Shown here: one piece after another, positions 1 to 9,326 of the stretch | Position numbering within the stretch: position 1 is the stretch's first letter | Layout: the number at the start of each line of letters is the position of its first letter | Made by a program: the position numbers and the translations under genes | Notes under the pieces: model-generated | Seen by the model: the letters and a program-made list of their open reading frames with translations, nothing else | The model's database searches: none | What the model was told of the DNA's origin: nothing | Source of the DNA: JAYPWI01 sp038135065 | Lineage (GTDB): Bacteria; Actinomycetota; Acidimicrobiia; Acidimicrobiales; Poriferisodalaceae | Direction: 5' to 3' | Assembly: GCA_038135065.1 (NCBI GenBank) | Contig: JAYPWI010000020.1 | Location: 6,744-70,743 of the forward strand | Length of the DNA stretch: 64,000 bases

Positions 1-717
1 GGTGTCGGGAGCCCAGGTGTGGAACGGCACCGCCGAGACCTTGAAGGCGAACCCGATGAGAACGAAGAGCACGCCCAAAACGACCACCGGGGAACTACCG
101 AGACCGGTGTCGAGGGCGGCGCCGATGGTCTCGAACGAGGTGCCACCGGCCACTCCGAACACGAGCGACATCCCGTAGAGCATCACAGCCGAGGCGAAGA
201 CTCCCATGAGGTAGTACTTCAGACCAGCCTCGTTGGACCGGGGACCACCCTTGCGCCACGCAGCGAGCATGTACGCAGGGATAGAGAGCAGTTCGAGAGC
301 AACGAACACGCTGATCAGATCCCGCGAGCTCGACATCATGACCATGCCCAACAGGGAGGTCAGCAGGAGTGTGTAGTACTCGTTCTCGTAGTAGTCGCCC
401 TCACGGATGTAATCCACCGACATCAAGATGACGATGTAGCCCGACACCAGGAAGAGAGCTTTGAGGACCAGAGCGAAATCGTCCACCACATAGGCGCCGT
501 CGAACATCGCCCGGTCGGTGCCGTCGGTCGCCAGGGTGAGGATCGGGATGAGGGTGGCCAGGAGGCCGACGCCGGCAATGGTCGGCATGGCCTGCTTGGC
601 TTTGTCGTCCCAGATGATGTCGATGACCGTGATCAACGTGCCCACCGCGAGCAGCACCAGCTCAGGAGCGAGGGCGTGCCAGTCGAGTGGCGGTCGGACG
701 AAGGCCAGCAGTTCCAT
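1..717 (-). CDS. nuoN: NADH-quinone oxidoreductase subunit N, second (11-subunit type) complex I, 3' end beyond window
   Basis: Antiporter-like membrane subunit of complex I, involved in proton translocation. The visible 239 residues start with ATG at 717 and contain several hydrophobic helices and the conserved stretch FKVSAVPFHTWAPD, which is typical of NuoN and NuoM. The gene starts two bases after the nuoM stop, so translation is probably coupled. The reading frame is open to the window edge, so the C-terminus and any further genes of this operon are not seen. It is a paralogue of the nuoN at 9827-11317. Confidence 0.93.
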   Translation of the reverse strand, partial: MELLAFVRPPLDWHALAPELVLLAVGTLITVIDIIWDDKAKQAMPTIAGVGLLATLIPILTLATDGTDRAMFDGAYVVDDFALVLKALFLVSGYIVILMSVDYIREGDYYENEYYTLLLTSLLGMVMMSSSRDLISVFVALELLSIPAYMLAAWRKGGPRSNEAGLKYYLMGVFASAVMLYGMSLVFGVAGGTSFETIGAALDTGLGSSPVVVLGVLFVLIGFAFKVSAVPFHTWAPDT

Positions 718-719
718 GA

Positions 720-2264
720 TCAGCGTCCGGCCACGATCGCTTCGACGTTGGCGGTGATGTTGGACACCACATCATCGGTCACGTTGAAGATCAGGTTGGG
801 CCACACACCGAAGAGCACGATGCCCACCAGGAAGGGGGTCCAGGCCACCCACTCGAACGTGTTCACGTCGTGGATGTCGTGACCCTCCCATTCGGGGTTT
901 GGTTCCCCGAAGGCCGTGCGCTGGTAGAGCCACAGCAGGTACCCGGCTGCGAACACGGTGCCGAAGGCGGCGATGACCATGTAGGTCCGGAAGGTCTCCT
1001 CGGGCATGCCCGCCCCGGGGTTGTAGGCCGAGAGGATGGCCGGGAACTCGCCCCAGAATCCGGCAAGGCCTGGCAGACCCAGTGACGCCATGGAGGCGAA
1101 CCCCAGGATCCAGCCCATCTTCGGAGCGGACTTGAGCAGGCCACCCAACCGTCCGATCTCGAGCGTGTGGTATCGCTCCTTCACCGAGCCAGCCACGAAG
1201 AAGAGCATCCCGGTGATCAGGCCATGGGCGATCATCCCGAACACGGCTGCGTTGATGCCGAAGTCGGTCAGGGTGGCGATACCGAGCATCACGAAGCCCA
1301 TGTGCGCCACCGACGAGAAGGCGATCAGGCGCTTCATGTCGGACTGGGCAAGGCAGCCCAAGGCGCCGTAGATGATGCCGATGACAGCGAGCAGGCCGAT
1401 CCAGGGCGCCCATTCGCGGGCCGCCTCGGGCAGGAAGGGAATGGCAATCCGGACAAAGCCGTAGGTACCCAACTTCAGGAGCACGGCGGCCAGGATGACC
1501 GACCCGACGGTGGGGGCCTGGGTATGAGCGTCGGGCAGCCAGGTGTGGAAGGGGAACATGGGCACCTTGATGCCGAAGCCCATGAACAAGCCGGCGAAGA
1601 TCCACACCTGGGTGGAGCGGACGATGCCCTCACCGGCCAGGCTGGTCAAGACCCGCATGTCGAACGTCGACTCGGCGCTGAGGAAGAACAGCGCCAGGAA
1701 GCTGATGATCATCAGCGCCGACCCGAACAGGGTGTAGAGGAAGAACTTCAACGACGCGTAGCGACGGTCCTCCCCGCCCCAGACACCGATGAGGAAATAC
1801 AACGGCAGCAGGACGACCTCGAAGAAGACGAAGAACAGGATGAGGTCCTGAGCGACGAACGAACCGTTCATCCCGGTCGCCAGGATCAACAGGAGGATCA
1901 TGAAGGCCTTGGGATTGCCTGGATCCGGAATGTGGTCCCAGCTGTAGATGATGCACAGGGGCACCACGACCAGCGACAGGATCAACAGAGGCAACGACAG
2001 GCCGTCGAGGCCCATGATGTACTTGCTGTCGATGATGTCGATCCACCCCTTTTCGACCACGTATTGCAACGACCCTGCGTTGCCGTAGTCGAAGTTGATC
2101 AAGATGTAGACCCCAACGGCCAAGGCGGCCAGCGACGAGAGCAGGGCGATCATCTTGATCTCCGCCTCGTATGCCTTTGGGGTCACCATCATGACCAGGG
2201 CACCCGCCAGAGGCAGGAACACTGCGAGGGTCAGTACCCAAGCGTCGAATCCCGTGGCTTCCAC
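720..2264 (-). CDS. nuoM: NADH-quinone oxidoreductase subunit M (second complex I)
   Basis: Proton-pumping antiporter-like subunit of complex I. The 514 residues form about 14 membrane helices. KVPMFPFHTWLPDAHTQAPT is the family signature on the key discontinuous helix, and conserved lysines and the helix V glutamate (FFEVVLLP) are present. The GTG start at 2264 is supported by an AGGGAG Shine-Dalgarno sequence seven bases upstream. The length is normal for the family. It lies between nuoL and nuoN in standard order. Confidence 0.96.
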   Translation of the reverse strand: MEATGFDAWVLTLAVFLPLAGALVMMVTPKAYEAEIKMIALLSSLAALAVGVYILINFDYGNAGSLQYVVEKGWIDIIDSKYIMGLDGLSLPLLILSLVVVPLCIIYSWDHIPDPGNPKAFMILLLILATGMNGSFVAQDLILFFVFFEVVLLPLYFLIGVWGGEDRRYASLKFFLYTLFGSALMIISFLALFFLSAESTFDMRVLTSLAGEGIVRSTQVWIFAGLFMGFGIKVPMFPFHTWLPDAHTQAPTVGSVILAAVLLKLGTYGFVRIAIPFLPEAAREWAPWIGLLAVIGIIYGALGCLAQSDMKRLIAFSSVAHMGFVMLGIATLTDFGINAAVFGMIAHGLITGMLFFVAGSVKERYHTLEIGRLGGLLKSAPKMGWILGFASMASLGLPGLAGFWGEFPAILSAYNPGAGMPEETFRTYMVIAAFGTVFAAGYLLWLYQRTAFGEPNPEWEGHDIHDVNTFEWVAWTPFLVGIVLFGVWPNLIFNVTDDVVSNITANVEAIVAGR

Positions 2265-2275
2265 TGAACTGCTCC

Positions 2276-4534
2276 CTAAATGACGATCACGAACACGATG
2301 GCCAGAACTGCGGCGGCTCCGAAGAGCAGCTGTCCGTAGTTCTGGACCTTTCCGGACTGGATGACGCGTAGCCCCTCACCGGAGGCATCGGCGCCGCTAG
2401 CGACGGCGTTGACAGAGCCGTCGATCGCTCCTTGGTCGATCCACTTGTAGACCCAGCGGCCGCTGTCTCGAGCGGTTTCGCCGGCAGTGTTGACGACCTT
2501 GTCGATCATGTTCTGGTTGACCCAGTTGGTGGCGGTGGCGATCGGGCCCTTGATGGAGCCGACGACCACGCCGGTGTAGAGATGGTCGAGGTAGTACTTG
2601 TTCTCGAGGAAGGTGTAGCCCGCCTTGGCGTAGCGGTTCCGCTCGGTCAGGCCGTGAGGGCCCAACCCCTTCCAGAAGTAGAGGTAGGTGACCGCAATGC
2701 CGGTCAGCGCGAGGGCCAAACCGACCAACGCCATGCCGAGCGACGGATCCGGATGGATGATGTGCAGCGCATTCGTGTTCAGGTAGATCTGCGGCTCGGC
2801 GTAGGTCTGGATCCGGTGGGCCAGCCCCTCGAGGCCGAACGGTTCGAGCACCGGACCCGGCAGGTTGAACGCACCGGCGACGACGGCCATCCCGGCCAGG
2901 ATCCACAGGGGCACCGTCATGACCTTGGGTGACTCATGGGGGTGGCCATGGCCCCGATACTCGCCATGGAACGTGTACCAGATGACCCTCGTCATGTACG
3001 CCGCCGTCATGAGGGCGACGGCGCACCCGAAGAAGAGCATCAGTGGGTAGCCGTTCTCCTGGCCCTTGAGCGCACCGAGGAGGATTTCATCCTTGGACCA
3101 GAACCCGGCGAAGGGGAACACCCCTGCCAACGCCAGGGTGGAGATGACGAAGGTCCAGTAGGTGTGCGGCATGTACTTCTTGAGGCCACCCATCTTCCGC
3201 ATGTCGAAAGTGTGATGGGCAGCGTGGCTGACCGACCCAGCGCCCAGGAAGAGGCAGGCCTTGAACATGGCGTGGGTGAACAGGTGGAACATGGCGGCCG
3301 TCCATGCACCGACCCCAAGGGCCATGACCATGTAGCCGAGCTGGCTGACCGTCGAGTAGGCCAACACCTTCTTGATGTCCCACTGGGCGAAGGCGAGCCC
3401 GGCTCCCATCAGAGCGGTGAAGCCGCCGATGAAGGCCATCAGGTTGATCGAGCTCGTCCCGATGGAGAAACCCTCGTAGAAGACCGGGTAGAGGCGGGCG
3501 ATCATGTACACGCCGGCCACCACCATGGTTGCGGCGTGGATGAGGGCAGACACCGGTGTCGGGCCGGCCATGGCGTCGGGGAGCCATGTGTGGAGCGGGA
3601 ACTGGCCCGACTTCGACGCCACGGCGGCCATGAGGCAGATGGCGGTCATCAGCAGGGGGAAGTGGTAGGCCCCCGGATCGGCCGCGATGGCGCTGTTGAT
3701 GGCGTCGATGTCGAAGGTCTTGAACGTCCCCCACAGGATGATCATCCCGACGAGCAGGCCGACGTCGCCTACTCGGTTGGTGAGGAACGCCTTGAGGGCC
3801 GCGTCAGTATTGGGCCGCTCTTCCCACCAATGCCCGATCAAGGCGAACGAACAGACACCGACCAGCTCCCAACCCACCACCAACTGGATGATGTTCTGGG
3901 CCATGACGAAGAAGAGCATGGCGGCCGTGAACAGGCTGAGGAAGCCGAAGTAGTGGACGTAGCGGCGATCGCCCTTCACGTACTCGGTGGAGTAGATGTG
4001 AACCAAGAGGGAGATGGTGGCCACGATCACCAGCAGCAGCACGGTCTGGCCGTCGACATGGGTGCCGACGGCGAAGTCCATGCCCCCATTGCTCCACCAT
4101 TGCGAGAAGGTGGAGATGACCGGGGTGACCAACAGGGAGTGACCCTTGTCCTTCCCCTCTTCGACTGCGGCCAACGTGCCGTCGGAACCACCGGAGCCAC
4201 CACCAGCTGGGGCCGAGTGGGAATCGTCGCCGTGTGACTCGTCTTCGTGCGAATCGTCGCTGTGTGACTCGTCCCCAGGAGAGTCGTCGCTGTGCGACTC
4301 GTCGCCGTGCCCTTTGTCCTCGAGGTGGACGATGGCATCCTCGGGGGGATTCTCGATCCGTTGCGTCCACTGGAAGGCTGCCACCACCGACAGGATCCAT
4401 ACGAGCGACAGGGCGGTGATCCCAATGAGGTGGACCCGGTCAGCCCCGACCGACTTCTTGCCGAACACCAGGATCAGCACGAAGGAGATGGCGGGGATCA
4501 GGGGAATGATGAAGGCGTTCTCGAGCATCCACAT
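2276..4534 (-). CDS. nuoL: NADH-quinone oxidoreductase subunit L (second complex I), with an acidic His/Ser-rich insert
   Basis: Distal antiporter-like subunit of complex I with a C-terminal lateral helix. At 752 residues it is much longer than the usual 610-650. The extra length comes largely from a hydrophilic insert at about residues 70-125, between the first two helices, built from repeats such as GDESHSDDS and followed by glycine-rich sequence. The core carries the family motif FPLHTWLPDAMAGPTPVSAL. Hydrophobic helices and the C-terminal extension are intact. The paralogue at 12969-14843 lacks the insert. The ATG at 4534 is the start; a second ATG lies two codons downstream. Confidence 0.95.
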   Translation of the reverse strand: MWMLENAFIIPLIPAISFVLILVFGKKSVGADRVHLIGITALSLVWILSVVAAFQWTQRIENPPEDAIVHLEDKGHGDESHSDDSPGDESHSDDSHEDESHGDDSHSAPAGGGSGGSDGTLAAVEEGKDKGHSLLVTPVISTFSQWWSNGGMDFAVGTHVDGQTVLLLVIVATISLLVHIYSTEYVKGDRRYVHYFGFLSLFTAAMLFFVMAQNIIQLVVGWELVGVCSFALIGHWWEERPNTDAALKAFLTNRVGDVGLLVGMIILWGTFKTFDIDAINSAIAADPGAYHFPLLMTAICLMAAVASKSGQFPLHTWLPDAMAGPTPVSALIHAATMVVAGVYMIARLYPVFYEGFSIGTSSINLMAFIGGFTALMGAGLAFAQWDIKKVLAYSTVSQLGYMVMALGVGAWTAAMFHLFTHAMFKACLFLGAGSVSHAAHHTFDMRKMGGLKKYMPHTYWTFVISTLALAGVFPFAGFWSKDEILLGALKGQENGYPLMLFFGCAVALMTAAYMTRVIWYTFHGEYRGHGHPHESPKVMTVPLWILAGMAVVAGAFNLPGPVLEPFGLEGLAHRIQTYAEPQIYLNTNALHIIHPDPSLGMALVGLALALTGIAVTYLYFWKGLGPHGLTERNRYAKAGYTFLENKYYLDHLYTGVVVGSIKGPIATATNWVNQNMIDKVVNTAGETARDSGRWVYKWIDQGAIDGSVNAVASGADASGEGLRVIQSGKVQNYGQLLFGAAAVLAIVFVIVI
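4221..4310. repeat. Three imperfect 30-bp tandem repeats inside nuoL
   Basis: Three consecutive 30-base units (4221-4250, 4251-4280, 4281-4310) differ at a few positions each. On the minus strand they encode the acidic histidine- and serine-containing insert of NuoL. The repeat stays in frame, so copy number can change without breaking the protein. Confidence 0.85.
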
Positions 4535-4548
4535 GGTCGTTCTGTCCC

Positions 4549-4848
4549 CTAGCCCTGCATCAGATCGAAGTCGTCGACGTCGATGCTGGTCCGGTTGCGG
4601 TACAGGAGCAGGATGATGGCTAGGCCGACACCGACCTCAGCGGCTGCGACAGCGATGATGAACACGGCGAACACCTGGCCGGACACCACCCCGTGCTGGA
4701 CACCGAAGGCCACCAGGTTGATGTTGACCGCATTGAGCATCAGCTCGATCGACATGAGCACCATGACGCCGTTGCGCCGGGCGAGCACCCCGTAGACACC
4801 GATGGCGAACAACACCGCGCCGAGGATCAGGAACTGGTTGAGCAGCAC
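4549..4848 (-). CDS. nuoK: NADH-quinone oxidoreductase subunit K (second complex I)
   Basis: Small membrane subunit of complex I, 99 residues and three helices, within the normal family length. The conserved glutamates of the family are visible in the second and third helices (MSIELMLNAVN and AAAEVGVGLAI). The start is GTG at 4848, three bases downstream of the nuoJ stop codon. Confidence 0.95.
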   Translation of the reverse strand: MLLNQFLILGAVLFAIGVYGVLARRNGVMVLMSIELMLNAVNINLVAFGVQHGVVSGQVFAVFIIAVAAAEVGVGLAIILLLYRNRTSIDVDDFDLMQG

Positions 4849-4851
4849 GCG

Positions 4852-5346
4852 TCAGTCCTTCCGAGCCAGAACGATGGCCCCGATGAGGGCAGCCAGCAGG
4901 AGCACCGACACCGCCTCGAAGGGGACGATGTAGGTGGAGAAGATGGAGTCAGACACCTGCTCGGTCTTGTAGAGCGGGCCACCCTCGGTCAGGCGGTCGT
5001 CGCCGAACGCATCGATCAGGGCGTAGACGGTCACCCCAGCCAGCATCACGGCCACCGCTGCCCCAATCGGCCAACTGGGACCGGTGAGGGCGGCCGTGTT
5101 CCCCAGAGGGGCCCGGGTGAGCATGATGCCGAACAGGAAGAGCACCATCACGGCGCCGATGTACACCAGCACCTGGGTGGTGGCAACGAACTCAGCGGTC
5201 AGCAGGATGTAGAGGGCCCCCAGGCCGCCGAGCACGGCGACCAGGTACAGGGCGGCATGCACGATGTTGCGGGTGGTCACCATCCGCAGGGCGGAAATCC
5301 CCACGATCGCGGCGATGATCCCGAAGGCGATGTTCTGCGCAACCAT
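4852..5346 (-). CDS. nuoJ: NADH-quinone oxidoreductase subunit J (second complex I)
   Basis: Membrane subunit of complex I with five predicted helices. The reading frame is open further upstream, but the ATG at 5346 (MVAQNIAFG) was chosen because it follows the nuoI stop by a few bases and because the extra upstream residues are hydrophilic and overlap nuoI. This gives 164 residues, normal for NuoJ. The conserved helix-3 segment VLVYIGAVMVLFLF, where the pi-bulge lies in other species, is present. Confidence 0.93.
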   Translation of the reverse strand: MVAQNIAFGIIAAIVGISALRMVTTRNIVHAALYLVAVLGGLGALYILLTAEFVATTQVLVYIGAVMVLFLFGIMLTRAPLGNTAALTGPSWPIGAAVAVMLAGVTVYALIDAFGDDRLTEGGPLYKTEQVSDSIFSTYIVPFEAVSVLLLAALIGAIVLARKD

Positions 5347-5351
5347 GCCGC

Positions 5352-5891
5352 CTACCTCGGAACCTTCCGGACCTTCTGCTCCGAGCCACTCTCGTAGTCC
5401 TCGAAGTCGGGAACCGTCTCCATCCACTCGCCGAGACGATCCTTGTCATGGAGGAGGTCGGCGATCCGCGGCTCGCTGTACTCGTACTCCGGCGACCAGA
5501 ACAGGGCATCGAAGGGGCACACCTCGACACAGATCCCGCAGTACATGCACAGGGCGTAGTCGATGTCGAAGCGGTCGAGCTTGTTCACCGTTCGGGCCTT
5601 GCCACCGGCCCGCCGCGGTGGAGCTTTGACCTTGTGGCCCTCGATGTAGATGCACCAGTCAGGGCAGCTGCGCGAGCACAGCATGCAAGCAGTGCAGTTC
5701 TCCTCGTGCAGCGCGATCACCCCGCGGGCCCGGTCGGGCGGCGCTTCCTTCTCGTGGGGGTACTGCACGGTCACCGCTCCCTGCTGAGGAGCTGGGATGA
5801 GGGTCTTCCACCCCCGTTTGGGGAACAGGGTGCGTCCCGCAGTCTTGGCCGTTACGCCGAGACCCTTGATCAGACCAGGCATCTGCGGCAT
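5352..5891 (-). CDS. nuoI: NADH-quinone oxidoreductase subunit I, 2x[4Fe-4S] protein (second complex I)
   Basis: Peripheral ferredoxin-like subunit carrying clusters N6a and N6b, on the electron path to NuoB. Two complete motifs are visible: CTACMLCSRSCP at about residues 67-78 and CMYCGICVEVCP about 40 residues later. The protein has 179 residues. ATG at 5891 overlaps the last base of the nuoH stop region. Unlike its paralogue at 15708-16370 it has no histidine/aspartate-rich tail. Confidence 0.95.
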   Translation of the reverse strand: MPQMPGLIKGLGVTAKTAGRTLFPKRGWKTLIPAPQQGAVTVQYPHEKEAPPDRARGVIALHEENCTACMLCSRSCPDWCIYIEGHKVKAPPRRAGGKARTVNKLDRFDIDYALCMYCGICVEVCPFDALFWSPEYEYSEPRIADLLHDKDRLGEWMETVPDFEDYESGSEQKVRKVPR

Positions 5892-6919
5892 CAGAACACC
5901 ACCTTGAACACACCGGTCAGCACGATGTTGACCAGCGACAGCGGGATGAGGAACTTCCAGGCGAACTTCTGGAGCTGGTCTTCACGCAACCGTGGGTAGG
6001 TGAACCGGACCCAGAAGATCAGGAAGGCGATCAAGAGAATCTTCCCCAACATGACCCCAGGGCCGAGGATGTTGAGGATGTTGTCATCGACATCGAAGCC
6101 AGGGATCCACCAGCCGCCAAGGAACATCACCGATGCCAGGGCCGAGAAGGCGAAGGCCGTGCCGAACTCAGCCATGAAGAAGAGGAGGAACCTGAAGCCC
6201 GTGTATTCGATGTGGAAGCCACCGACGAGCTCGGTTTCCGCGACGGGCATGTCGAACGGTGTCTGGGTGAGTTCGGCCTGAGCGGCGATCAGGAAGATGA
6301 ACAGGCCCACGAACTGGGTGAGGATGAAGGGGTGGCCGATGGCCCCCCAGCCGAAGATCTCACCTGTGGCCTGGGCCACCACGATGCCCTGGAGGTTCAG
6401 GGTGCCGGCTTGGATCACCACACCCATCACGGCCAGGATCAGGGGCAACTCGTAGGCGATCAGCTGCCCGGCCGCACGGAGGCCACCGAGGAGCGCGTAC
6501 TTGTTGGCCGAGGCCCAGCCGGCCATGAGGATGCCCAGCACCGACAGTGACGACACGGCCATCGCATAGAAGATGCCGGTGTCGAGGTTCTCCACGATGG
6601 CGTCGGGCCCAGCAGGCAGGACCACGTAGAGCAGGAATGTCGACGCGAGCACAACCACCGGGGCCATGCGGAAAACCCGGCGATCGGCCTGACTGGGGTG
6701 GATGTCCTCCTTCTGGAGGAACTTGATGGCTTCGGCGATCAGCTGGAGGCTGCCATAGGGACCCGTGTCGTTGGGGCCGAGGCGGCTCTGCATGAAGGCC
6801 ATCATCTTGAACAAGAACAGATAGACCAGGATCAACGATGTAGTGGGAATGACCGCCAGGGCCACGCCGAGCTTGATGGCGGTCTCCTGCCAGTACACCA
6901 GGGCGAGCAACTCGTTCAC
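5891..6919 (-). CDS. nuoH: NADH-quinone oxidoreductase subunit H (second complex I)
   Basis: Membrane subunit at the junction with the peripheral arm; it forms much of the quinone channel. It has 342 residues and about eight to nine helices. The family stretch GPNDTGPYGSLQLIAEAIK and the acidic loop around FDMPVAETELVGG are intact. The GTG start at 6919 forms a GTGA overlap with the nuoD stop. Confidence 0.95.
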   Translation of the reverse strand: MNELLALVYWQETAIKLGVALAVIPTTSLILVYLFLFKMMAFMQSRLGPNDTGPYGSLQLIAEAIKFLQKEDIHPSQADRRVFRMAPVVVLASTFLLYVVLPAGPDAIVENLDTGIFYAMAVSSLSVLGILMAGWASANKYALLGGLRAAGQLIAYELPLILAVMGVVIQAGTLNLQGIVVAQATGEIFGWGAIGHPFILTQFVGLFIFLIAAQAELTQTPFDMPVAETELVGGFHIEYTGFRFLLFFMAEFGTAFAFSALASVMFLGGWWIPGFDVDDNILNILGPGVMLGKILLIAFLIFWVRFTYPRLREDQLQKFAWKFLIPLSLVNIVLTGVFKVVF

Positions 6920-8088
6920 CGGTCGATGTCCCCCAGGATGAAGTACAGCGATCCCAGGATGGTGATGACGTCGGGCACGTAGACCCCCTTCATCACCCAG
7001 GGCACGATCGAGATGTTGTTGAAGCTCGGTGTCCTGATCTTGACCCGGAAGGGACCCAGGTCGCCCTTGCTGACCACGTAGTAGCCCATCTCGCCGAGCG
7101 GGTTCTCGGTGGAGACGTAGGCCTCACCAGCCGGCACCTTGATGATGCGGGGCACCTTGGCCATGATCGGGCCGCCAGGAAGGCCGTCGAGCAACTTCTC
7201 CACCATGTAGGTGGCCTCGCGGGTCTCCTGCAGGCGCACCCAGTAGCGGGCGAAGCTGTCGCCGTCGGGATGGGTCCACACCCGCCAGTCGATCTCGTTC
7301 CAGGCAAGGCCCGGGTTGGCGTCGCGACGAAGGTCCCAGTCGACCCCCGAGGCTCGGAGGTTGGCCCCCGACAAGCCGTAGCCGAGAGCTACATCGGCCG
7401 GAATCACTCCGACCCCCCGGCAGCGGGTCTGGAAGATCTCGTTCCCGACGAGAAGGTCTTCCATCTCGTCGCAGAATCCACGCATCTTGGCCATCACGGC
7501 CCGGGTCTCGTCGATCCAGCCCTTGGGAAGGTCGTCCTTGAGGCCGCCGATGCGGTCGAAGTTCGGATGGAACCGACCACCGGTGGCTGCCTCGATCTGG
7601 TTGAGTACCCGCTCACGGTCACGGAAGGCGAAGAAGACCGGCGTCAGGGCCCCGACCTGCACCCCCATGTCTCCGAGGAACAGGGCCAGGTTTGCGATCC
7701 GGCTGAGCTCGAAAAGGATGGTCCGGATCCACTGGGCCCGGGGTGGCGCCTCGACCTCCATGAGCTGCTCGGCAGCGAGGATGAAGGGCACCTCGTTGGC
7801 GAAGCTCCCCAGCCAGTCGATTCGGTTGATCAGCGTGGTGCACTGGGGGTAGGTGCGAACCTCGCAGAGCTTCTCGTAGCCCCGGTGCATGTAGCCCATG
7901 ATCGGCTCGGCCATGATGACCTGCTCGCCGTCGAGCTGACAGGCAATCCGCAGGGTGCCGTGGGTGGCCGGGTGCTGGGGCCCGATGTTGAGGGTCATGT
8001 CCCCCGTGTCGAGCTCGACATTCACCCTGGCGTCAGCGGCCTGGGCGGCCACGTAGGCCCGCTGGGCCTGGTCCGACGTTGCCGTCAT
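6916..8088 (-). CDS. nuoD: NADH-quinone oxidoreductase subunit D (second complex I)
   Basis: Quinone-site subunit related to the large subunit of [NiFe] hydrogenases. The NuoD hallmark GPQHPATHGTLRI lies near residue 37, followed by a tyrosine-containing region (GYMHRGYEKLCE) used for quinone binding in other species. The length is 390 residues. The ATG at 8088 overlaps the nuoC stop by four bases. The nickel ligands of hydrogenases are not expected and not seen. Confidence 0.95.
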   Translation of the reverse strand: MTATSDQAQRAYVAAQAADARVNVELDTGDMTLNIGPQHPATHGTLRIACQLDGEQVIMAEPIMGYMHRGYEKLCEVRTYPQCTTLINRIDWLGSFANEVPFILAAEQLMEVEAPPRAQWIRTILFELSRIANLALFLGDMGVQVGALTPVFFAFRDRERVLNQIEAATGGRFHPNFDRIGGLKDDLPKGWIDETRAVMAKMRGFCDEMEDLLVGNEIFQTRCRGVGVIPADVALGYGLSGANLRASGVDWDLRRDANPGLAWNEIDWRVWTHPDGDSFARYWVRLQETREATYMVEKLLDGLPGGPIMAKVPRIIKVPAGEAYVSTENPLGEMGYYVVSKGDLGPFRVKIRTPSFNNISIVPWVMKGVYVPDVITILGSLYFILGDIDR

Positions 8089-8807
8089 TCGCCACCTCCC
8101 GATGCCTCGAACTCGGCCATCACTGCAGCCTCGAGCTCTGCTTCCAGGTGTTCAGGGATCTCTTCGATATCGACGACGCCCGGCCACGGCTTCACGTGAC
8201 GAGCCAGCAGGGGGAAGTCCTTGCGGAGCGGGTGACCTTCGAACTCTGTCGGCAGATAGATGGGCACCAGCTGGGGGTGTCCGGTGAAGCCGATCCCGAA
8301 CATCTCGTGCGTCTCACGCTCGTGCCAGTCAGCTCCGGGGAAGACGTCGCGCAGGGTGTCGATCACCGGTGCATCGTCGGGAACGTCGGCCTTGACGAGC
8401 ACGGCGGCGCCCCGGGCAGGAGCATGGAGCTGCATCAGGAGCTGGAACCTGGTGTCGCCGCCAGCATGGCCAGTGGTGTTGTCGATCGCCACGGGCTCGC
8501 CGTCTTCGTCGTCGAGACCTGCGTCGAATTCGGTGTCCTCGTAGCGGCCCTCAGGGGCCACCGTCCAGTCGATGGCAGACAGAAACCCGAAGTAGTTGAA
8601 TCCTGCTCCCTTGAGGCTCCGGGCCACGTCCTGCCAACGCCCCGCCTCCACCCGGAGCCACAGGTTCTGGCCTTCCTGGAGGTGAGAGTCAACCACCGCA
8701 GCACCGAGGAGATCCTCGAGTTCGCTCCGCAGAGCCTCCCGGCCAGCATCACCCTGTCCGGAACCGATGGCGACCTGCTCGTCGTTGTCGGGCGCTTCGT
8801 CAGACAC
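8085..8807 (-). CDS. nuoC: NADH-quinone oxidoreductase subunit C (second complex I)
   Basis: The 30-kDa subunit of the peripheral arm. The C-terminal half contains the family signature (WHERETHEMFGIGFTGHP) and the motif GHPLRKDFPL near the end. The first 70 residues are acidic and variable. The start is GTG at 8807, five bases after the nuoB stop. A separate, unfused nuoC and nuoD agrees with most actinobacteria. Confidence 0.94.
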   Translation of the reverse strand: MSDEAPDNDEQVAIGSGQGDAGREALRSELEDLLGAAVVDSHLQEGQNLWLRVEAGRWQDVARSLKGAGFNYFGFLSAIDWTVAPEGRYEDTEFDAGLDDEDGEPVAIDNTTGHAGGDTRFQLLMQLHAPARGAAVLVKADVPDDAPVIDTLRDVFPGADWHERETHEMFGIGFTGHPQLVPIYLPTEFEGHPLRKDFPLLARHVKPWPGVVDIEEIPEHLEAELEAAVMAEFEASGGGE

Positions 8808-8812
8808 GTTCC

Positions 8813-9316
8813 CTACCCGTCCACCACGATCGGTTCACCCTGCCACTTGGCCTGGATGTCTTCGTTCTGGATCCGTTCCTGCAGCAGCACAATGCCCTCG
8901 AGCAATGCCTCAGGTCGGGGCGGGCAGTCGGGGACGTAGACGTCGACCGGAATGATCTGGTCCACACCCTTGGTGACCGAGTAGCTGTCCCAGTAGGGAC
9001 CCCCGCAGTTGGCGCACGACCCCATAGAGATCACGTACTTCGGTTCGGGCATCTGCTCGTAGAGCCGAAGAATGACCGGGGCCATCTTGTCGGTGACCGT
9101 GCCCGACACGACAACCAAGTCGGCCTGTCGGGGGCTGGCCGGGAAGGGAATGACCCCGAGGCGCATCACGTCGTAGCGGGGAGAGCCGAAGGCGGCTCCC
9201 ATCTCGATGGCACAGCAGGCCAGACCCCACTGGTACACCCACAGCGAGCGAGCCCGACCGAAGTTGAGCAGCCAACTCAGCGGCTTGGGCATCTTGCCCT
9301 TGTCGATCAATCCCAT
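8813..9316 (-). CDS. nuoB: NADH-quinone oxidoreductase subunit B, cluster N2 protein (second complex I)
   Basis: Carries the terminal [4Fe-4S] cluster N2 that reduces quinone. The ligands are visible as the adjacent cysteines in GLACCAIEMG, the cysteine of GSCANCGG and that of CPPRPEALL. The ATG at 9316 (MGLIDKG) gives 167 residues, normal for NuoB; the open frame upstream belongs to the nuoA region. The gene sits eleven bases downstream of nuoA. Confidence 0.95.
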   Translation of the reverse strand: MGLIDKGKMPKPLSWLLNFGRARSLWVYQWGLACCAIEMGAAFGSPRYDVMRLGVIPFPASPRQADLVVVSGTVTDKMAPVILRLYEQMPEPKYVISMGSCANCGGPYWDSYSVTKGVDQIIPVDVYVPDCPPRPEALLEGIVLLQERIQNEDIQAKWQGEPIVVDG

Positions 9317-9326
9317 CAGGAGCCCC

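Noticed and set aside
1167..2267. Long open frame on the plus strand opposite nuoM, and similar ones at 2936-4237 and 10217-11197
   Set aside because: They are antisense to conserved nuo genes, are rich in Gln, Asp, Glu, His and Arg as expected for reverse frames of high-GC membrane genes, and show no domain.
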